A DNA stretch of 11,446 bases from NCBI GenBank assembly GCA_002312935.1, contig DCAT01000148.1, positions 1-11,446 of the forward strand. Reading direction: 5' to 3'. The position numbers and the translations under genes are program-made. Origin of the DNA: Oceanospirillaceae bacterium UBA1126 (GTDB lineage: Bacteria; Pseudomonadota; Gammaproteobacteria; Pseudomonadales; Balneatricaceae). The notes beneath the pieces were generated by a model that saw only the letters and a program-made list of their open reading frames with translations, had not been told where the DNA came from and made no database searches. Position 1 is the stretch's first letter. The number at the start of each line of letters is the position of its first letter. Of the stretch, positions 7,571-11,446 are shown one piece after another.

Positions 7571-8527
7571 CTAATTATCCTGCCAGGTTAAACCGGCCGT
7601 ATCGCCTGTGCCACTGATACGATATAAGCTAGCTTCGCCAGTTACACACACTTTTAATGCATGGGCTAGATTAGGTGGGATCCAACAAGTGTCGCCGGGA
7701 TTTAATACCGCTTCATTATCCTGCCAAGTGAGGCGCCAATGGCCACGCATTACCATAAGCACTTCATGTTGAGGATTTATATAAGCATCTGTAGCAATCG
7801 ACCCGCGAGTAAGTAGCTCTACCTCAAAACCAGGCTTGTCTTTTATGAGGGCGGCTTCGCCAATCACCTGACAGGGTTTGTTTTTGGCTAGCGCCATCAT
7901 GTCCCAGTATCGGGCCACATAATCAGGCACCACTTTATGCACTGGGATTTCAGCGATGTCAGCCAGCTGAGTGGAAGACAGTTTGGTGATGGGCTGTTCA
8001 CCAGTAGGTAGTGTTTGACCCTTTTTGGTATCATACAAAACGCCAGCTTCACTCAAAATCAATCCGTGTGCTTGAGCTGTTTCCAACACCTGAGGCGCCC
8101 AAATAACGCCACCGCCAGAATCATCTCCACCGAGTATCGCCATAATCATGCCGTAGTCTGTGCCTACGTTTTCAAAACCACGAAACACGCGAGTGGGGAT
8201 GTTAAATATATCCCCCTCTTGCAGAATGACTTCACCAGCATCTCCATCCACGCCCCAGAAAAAACGCCATTTGCCGCTCAATACAAAAAATACTTCTGCG
8301 GTGTTATGAAAGTGCAGAGAATTGACACACTTTGGAGGTTGGCCTGCCGCACCAATATTGAAGCCAGGTGTGGCTTTAATATGTACATGTTGATCAGGAC
8401 TTTCGGCTACACCAGCACCGATAATAGTGAAATTTTCTTTCTGTTCTGAACCGGGTGTGTGGGCATCGATAAATGCAGTACGACAAGGCTTTAGTTCGCC
8501 ATAACGAACAATTTCTGGTTGTGTCAT
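7571..8527 (-). CDS. Two-domain cupin protein (bicupin)
   Basis: A 318-residue protein with two beta-barrel cupin domains. Domain one (about 55-130) has the metal motif HFHNTAE (His72, His74, Glu78), but the motif-2 His position is Arg116 (PTRVFRGFENVG). Domain two (about 230-305) lacks the HxH pair (Tyr249 and Asn251 occupy it) yet keeps Glu255 and His289 (PPNLAHAL). The overall plan recalls bicupin dioxygenases and isomerases such as gentisate dioxygenase, without enough identity to name it. Role in the pathway is inferred only: an oxygenase, isomerase or ligand-binding step. The ATG is backed by ACAGGA seven nt upstream. It follows the NTF2-like gene after a 78-nt gap, the largest inside the operon. 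The last six residues, LTWQDN, repeat residues 266-271. Confidence 0.85.
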   Translation of the reverse strand: MTQPEIVRYGELKPCRTAFIDAHTPGSEQKENFTIIGAGVAESPDQHVHIKATPGFNIGAAGQPPKCVNSLHFHNTAEVFFVLSGKWRFFWGVDGDAGEVILQEGDIFNIPTRVFRGFENVGTDYGMIMAILGGDDSGGGVIWAPQVLETAQAHGLILSEAGVLYDTKKGQTLPTGEQPITKLSSTQLADIAEIPVHKVVPDYVARYWDMMALAKNKPCQVIGEAALIKDKPGFEVELLTRGSIATDAYINPQHEVLMVMRGHWRLTWQDNEAVLNPGDTCWIPPNLAHALKVCVTGEASLYRISGTGDTAGLTWQDN

Positions 8528-8562
8528 ACAATAATCCTGTCTGGATGTGGCATTGCGTTCAT
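8524..8562 (-). other. Possible 12-codon leader ORF overlapping the cupin start
   Basis: On the coding strand ATG at 8562 opens a frame reading MNAMPHPDRIIV. Its TGA overlaps the cupin ATG (ATGA). An AGGA lies immediately before this ATG, which is too close for efficient initiation. It could couple translation into the cupin gene, but a frame this short arises easily by chance. There is no amino-acid bias typical of attenuation peptides. Confidence 0.15.
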
Positions 8563-8605
8563 TTCCTGTCTAGTGGCCAGTAATAGCCCCTTATACTTAT
8601 AACTG
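8528..8605 (-). promoter_or_regulatory. Intercistronic gap with duplicated AGACAGGA ribosome-site motif
   Basis: This 78-nt gap is the only sizeable break in an operon whose other junctions overlap or are under 10 nt. The coding strand carries the octamer AGACAGGA twice, at 8564-8571 and 8535-8542, 29 nt apart. The second provides the cupin ribosome-binding site; the first precedes the small leader frame. An internal promoter or an mRNA processing site could also sit here, but I see no clear -35/-10 pair and no strong hairpin. Confidence 0.35.
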
Positions 8606-9574
8606 TTAACCGGTGTGCATTAGTATTTGTTTCCACACTGAAGTCTCATCAAACACAACAAATTCGCGTCTTAGCCCATTAGGGCCAAACTCGGCATGAA
8701 CAGCCGCCATAATATAAACATCAGCGCCTGTGGGTTGGCCAAAGCTGCCCCAACCATCATGTCTGCCCTGTAAACTAAATCGAATGGCTGCTCTAGGCGG
8801 CATCATTGGGTCTTGACGGCCTATTTGGTGATCAATGGTTAGCTCTGCACTGGGGAAGCTAGCCCGGAGGCCCATCCAAAAGCGCTCTGCCGAGTCCCAT
8901 GAGTGAGAACTCACTCCTCCAGGGTGCTCAAGTTGACAGGCACGGTCATACTCGGCTTTGATACAGCTCATCTCAGCACTCATGATGCGTCGAATAAGGT
9001 CTGCGTACTGCTGTCCAAATTCATTATCGTTACCTTTGCCCTTATAGGGCCCCGGCACATCTATTGCTGGCGTGAAGGGCTGTACGCAATAATCCAGACC
9101 ACCTTCTTGAGCGATCAAATCAGCTGCATACTCTTTAGGATCAATGCCTAGTTGGCGCACAACTGCGCCCTGGTCACGAATAAGCCATTCATCATCAATT
9201 TGGTTATTTTTTGCGTGACAGTCAGCAATAACGCGATATTTTAAAGCCTTGCCAGAGGCTTTGCCATAAACCCCATCTCCCAAATGAGTTGCGGTTGTAA
9301 GGATGCGGTGAGAGGACAGCATGCCATCCTCTGGGGAGCCAGACCAAATCACATCTTCACCCAGCAGTTGGCGGTCAGGGAATTCAGCAAGTGTGGCCAT
9401 AGTGGCCGCAATTACATGCTGATTGCCTATAACCATGGACCCAGGCGAACGAACTGGAATATGTTCAGCATAATAGTCATGCAAGGTGGCAAGGCCACGC
9501 TGCTCCCAGATTTCTTGGGTGATGCCCAATATATAGTCTGGAAAATTCTTAAATTTGTTATCAAAACCTTTCAT
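8606..9574 (-). CDS. Tandem NTF2/SnoaL-like domain protein
   Basis: A 322-residue protein that appears to be two cone-shaped SnoaL/NTF2-like domains in a row, about residues 8-150 and 185-320. The first opens with a helix and the typical WEQRGLATLHDYYAEH stretch. The second has RFWMGLRASFPSAELTIDHQIG and, near the end, RREFVVFDETSVWKQI. Single-domain relatives include polyketide cyclases, ketosteroid isomerase, dehydratases and non-catalytic binding proteins, so the reaction cannot be named. Its operon position suggests isomerisation, dehydration or hydrolysis of a pathway intermediate. No signal peptide. The ATG at 9574 overlaps the LacI stop as ATGA and has AAGGA eight nt upstream (9583-9587). 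An ATG at 9583 would give three more residues but lies inside that ribosome site. I do not recognise a specific named family. Confidence 0.8.
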   Translation of the reverse strand: MKGFDNKFKNFPDYILGITQEIWEQRGLATLHDYYAEHIPVRSPGSMVIGNQHVIAATMATLAEFPDRQLLGEDVIWSGSPEDGMLSSHRILTTATHLGDGVYGKASGKALKYRVIADCHAKNNQIDDEWLIRDQGAVVRQLGIDPKEYAADLIAQEGGLDYCVQPFTPAIDVPGPYKGKGNDNEFGQQYADLIRRIMSAEMSCIKAEYDRACQLEHPGGVSSHSWDSAERFWMGLRASFPSAELTIDHQIGRQDPMMPPRAAIRFSLQGRHDGWGSFGQPTGADVYIMAAVHAEFGPNGLRREFVVFDETSVWKQILMHTG

Positions 9575-10590
9575 GAGTCCCATCCTTCAGGGATGCGGGC
9601 AGAGCCACGCACAATAATTGGAGAACCAATGGCTACTTGCTGAACCTGCATACCATCACTGTGTATTTGTTCCATCAAAATACGTACTGTTTCTTGCACC
9701 ATTTGGTCAGCACACTGCCTTACAGTGGTTAAATTATAAGCCGGCCATGCAGCAGCCGGCACGTCGTCATAACTGATCACTGATACATCTTCTGGAATAC
9801 GTAAACCCAACTCAAAGCGAAGAGTGTCCATCACCGCAAAAGCCATATGGTCATTAGCTACGAAAACAGCATCAGGCCTATCCTTACTAAACATTCGTCG
9901 AGTAGCTTCGCTGGCCTTTTCCATAGAAAAATCGCCCACTTCACGGGCATATAAAGTTCCACCTGCTTGCTGCAGCGCTGCGGTAAATCCAAACTCACGG
10001 TCTCGTTGCGTTGAAGCACCTTCCCAGCCCGCAATGTAACCAATTTTTTTATGCTCTCCAGCCAATAAAAATCGAGCTGCTTTAGCTCCACCTGAAAAAT
10101 TATCTGAGGTAACGCAAGATAGGCCTTCGCCATCTTGAGAACGGTTAAACAGTACAATAGGCACGCCTGCTAAGCGGCATCGATCCGCCAACTGGGAAGA
10201 CAAGGCCACAGAAGCAACGATAATGCCCTCAACTTGATAGTCGAGTATTTCCTCTACTACAGAGTCAATGTTACCTGCCGTCTTGGATGCCATAAAAATC
10301 AACACGTGGTAACCCTTTACTTGCAGCTGGGTCGATAGCTTTTCAATGGCATCCGGATAGAACTGATTTTCCAAGTAGCCCACAAATAACCCAATTATAC
10401 GGCTCTTTCCAGAAACCATTGCGCGCGCGAGAACGTTAGGGCGATAGCCCAATGTAGCGGCCGCTTTATGCACTTTAGCAGTGGTTTTTTTAGAGGCAGA
10501 AGCCCCCGCTGTATAGACTCGGCTGACTGCTGATTGGCTAACGCCTGCTAGCTGCGCAACCTGCTGTGATGTCACTTTTTCTTTAGTCAT
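9571..10590 (-). CDS. LacI-family transcriptional regulator
   Basis: A 339-residue repressor-type regulator. The N-terminal helix-turn-helix covers residues about 6-25 (VTSQQVAQLAGVSQSAVSRV). The hinge helix is GYRPNVLARAM (48-58), with the minor-groove leucine in place. A periplasmic-binding-protein-like effector domain runs from about 63 to the end, with GYIAGWEGASTQRDREFGF, VANDHMAFAVMD and ISYDDVPAAAW as family landmarks. Members usually sense sugars, sugar acids or nucleosides and repress nearby catabolic genes. It is the third gene of the visible operon rather than the first or a separate unit, so it probably regulates its own operon by feedback. The start at 10590 is preferred because its ATG overlaps the SDR TAA (TAATG). 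A start at 10605 adds five residues. The ribosome site is weak (GGA, 10 nt away), which suits translational coupling and low expression. Confidence 0.9.
   Translation of the reverse strand: MTKEKVTSQQVAQLAGVSQSAVSRVYTAGASASKKTTAKVHKAAATLGYRPNVLARAMVSGKSRIIGLFVGYLENQFYPDAIEKLSTQLQVKGYHVLIFMASKTAGNIDSVVEEILDYQVEGIIVASVALSSQLADRCRLAGVPIVLFNRSQDGEGLSCVTSDNFSGGAKAARFLLAGEHKKIGYIAGWEGASTQRDREFGFTAALQQAGGTLYAREVGDFSMEKASEATRRMFSKDRPDAVFVANDHMAFAVMDTLRFELGLRIPEDVSVISYDDVPAAAWPAYNLTTVRQCADQMVQETVRILMEQIHSDGMQVQQVAIGSPIIVRGSARIPEGWDS
9583..9587 (-). promoter_or_regulatory. Ribosome-binding site deciding the NTF2-like start
   Basis: AAGGA on the coding strand lies eight nt upstream of the ATG at 9574, inside the end of the LacI coding region. 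It supports the ATGA-overlap start over the ATG at 9583, whose A is the last base of this motif. Confidence 0.6.
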
Positions 10591-11354
10591 TAGCCCGCAG
10601 TCCAACCGCCATCAACTTTTAGGGCGCTTGCAGTAACGAGTGCCGCTGCGTCGGAGGCCAAATACACCACTGCACCCATAATGTCTTGCACGGAACCAAC
10701 CCGGTCCAACTTAATTTTGCTGTCAATCCAGGTTCGTTTTTCTGGGTCAGCAAATGTTGCTGCAGTAAGCTCTGTTAATACAAAGGTTGGACAAATAGTG
10801 TTAACACGAATGCCTTGTTTGCCCCATTCAATAGCCATTGCTTTAGTAAAACCTTCAACCGCATGTTTGGAAGCACAATATACGGCTCTTTCTTGACCGC
10901 CAATAAGTGCCATTTGACTAGAAATGTTAATTAAACTGCCTGGTTTGTTGTGAGCGAGTAAGCCCTTCGCTACAGCCTGAGTAAGAAAATATGCGCCACG
11001 AACATTAATGTTCATTACTGCGTCAAAATCTGCGGGTTTGGTGTCAATGGCTGCTCCATGACGGGCTAACCCTGCGGAGTTGACTAACACATCAAATGGT
11101 CCGTGAGTGTTGACTAACTCACTGGTGTTCTCCACATCACTAACATCCATTACTAATGCGCTAGCTTGCAAGCCTTCAGCTCTTAAAGCGTCTACTATCT
11201 CGTTGAGTTCAGTTTTACGCCTAGCTGCCAAAAGTACGTCAGCCCCGGCTCTAGCTAAGGCAACTGCACAGGCTGCGCCGATACCAGAAGACGCCCCTGC
11301 AACCAGAGCTTTCTTTCCTGATAAACTAAAACTTGGTGATATTGGCAAAATCAT
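10590..11354 (-). CDS. Short-chain dehydrogenase/reductase (classical SDR)
   Basis: A 254-residue classical SDR that oxidises or reduces a hydroxyl/keto group using NAD(P). The Rossmann motif GASSGIG is at 20-26, NSAG at 92-95, catalytic Ser146 in NISSQMA, and the Tyr159-x3-Lys163 pair in YCASK. Arg45-Arg46 after the second strand suggest NADP(H) over NAD(H). Length and the GGWTAG-type C-terminus are standard; sugar-acid dehydrogenases such as gluconate 5-dehydrogenase and 3-oxoacyl-ACP reductases share this build, so the substrate is open. The start at 11354 has a strong GGAGAGG six nt upstream (11361-11367) and begins one nt after the preceding stop. An ATG at 11375 would add seven residues and overlap the upstream gene, with no ribosome site. 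The stop overlaps the LacI start. Confidence 0.9.
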   Translation of the reverse strand: MILPISPSFSLSGKKALVAGASSGIGAACAVALARAGADVLLAARRKTELNEIVDALRAEGLQASALVMDVSDVENTSELVNTHGPFDVLVNSAGLARHGAAIDTKPADFDAVMNINVRGAYFLTQAVAKGLLAHNKPGSLINISSQMALIGGQERAVYCASKHAVEGFTKAMAIEWGKQGIRVNTICPTFVLTELTAATFADPEKRTWIDSKIKLDRVGSVQDIMGAVVYLASDAAALVTASALKVDGGWTAG

Positions 11355-11355
11355 A

Positions 11356-11446
11356 TTACGCCTCTCCGATATCATATTTAAGGCTGCTCATAGTGCGGGC
11401 TTTATTGAATTCACGCAAGCGAGCAAATACATCAATACCTACTTGT
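11356..11446 (-). CDS. C-terminal end of an unrecognised upstream operon gene
   Basis: The last 29 codons of a frame that enters from the right edge end at TAA 11356-11358. The tail includes VGIDVFARLREFNKAR followed by TMSSLKYDIGEA. It is open to the window edge in this frame only; the other two frames on this strand meet stops or belong to the SDR. The one-nt gap to the SDR start and the SDR ribosome site inside its last codons indicate that it is the preceding gene of the same operon. Too little is present to name a family; the composition is that of a soluble protein. Confidence 0.6.
   Translation of the reverse strand, partial: QVGIDVFARLREFNKARTMSSLKYDIGEA
11361..11367 (-). promoter_or_regulatory. 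Strong ribosome-binding site deciding the SDR start
   Basis: GGAGAGG on the coding strand sits six nt upstream of the ATG at 11354 and within the last codons of the upstream gene. It is the strongest Shine-Dalgarno in this operon and rules in the internal ATG over the one at 11375. Confidence 0.7.

Noticed and set aside
8015..8449. Plus-strand 144-codon frame opposite the cupin gene
   Set aside because: The minus-strand cupin has clear motifs and operon context; the opposite frame has no recognisable domain and an unconvincing start.
8566..8582. Imperfect palindrome around TGGCCA as a LacI-family operator
   Set aside because: It lacks the central CG usual for LacI-family sites and has mismatches in both arms.
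9284..9643. Plus-strand 119-codon frame across the NTF2-like/LacI junction
   Set aside because: It runs antisense over two supported genes and their coupled start/stop, with no domain features.
9858..10157. Minus-strand 99-codon frame inside the LacI gene
   Set aside because: It is an out-of-frame shadow of the effector-binding domain, with no ribosome site.
1..11446. Mobile elements, CRISPR arrays, tRNA/rRNA genes
   Set aside because: No transposase or integrase frames, no regularly spaced repeats and no tRNA-like cloverleaf or rRNA sequence were seen.

Overview
The window looks like chromosome from a gammaproteobacterium of moderate GC, possibly a marine one. The grounds are a large-type NAD-glutamate dehydrogenase, a regulator resembling the AraC-type ArgR of Pseudomonas, and a YhgN/MarC membrane protein close to the Enterobacteria type. 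I could not run a search, so the genus is open. I see no mobile element, tRNA, rRNA or CRISPR array.

Layout. (1) Positions 1-4277, minus strand: most of an NAD-specific glutamate dehydrogenase of the roughly 1600-residue class; its C-terminal end lies outside the window. (2) Positions 4278-4527: a divergent control region with several inverted repeats. (3) Positions 4528-6140, plus strand: an ArgR-like AraC regulator followed 26 nt later by a YhgN/MarC membrane protein. (4) Positions 6162-11446, minus strand: a compact operon entering from beyond the right edge. In transcription order it holds the tail of an unrecognised gene, a short-chain dehydrogenase, a LacI-family regulator, a tandem NTF2/SnoaL-like protein, a two-domain cupin, an alpha/beta hydrolase and an RraA-like aldolase-family protein. 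It converges tail to tail with yhgN across only 21 nt.

How the genes fit together. The left half is probably arginine/glutamate catabolism: in Pseudomonas aeruginosa the AraC-type ArgR activates gdhB, and here an ArgR-like gene is divergent from gdhB. The right half reads as a single catabolic transcription unit. Stop and start codons overlap as TAATG (twice) and ATGA (once), and another pair is separated by 1 nt. A dehydrogenase, cupin, hydrolase and RraA-like lyase under a LacI regulator suggest stepwise oxidation, ring or ester opening and C-C cleavage of a carbohydrate-like or oxygenated ring compound. I do not recognise this gene combination as a named pathway. It is the best candidate here for an undescribed system, but the substrate is not readable from the sequence.

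Several start codons are set here by ribosome-binding sites and stop/start overlaps, and so are shorter than the longest open frame: RraA-like at 6872, NTF2-like at 9574, LacI at 10590 and SDR at 11354.
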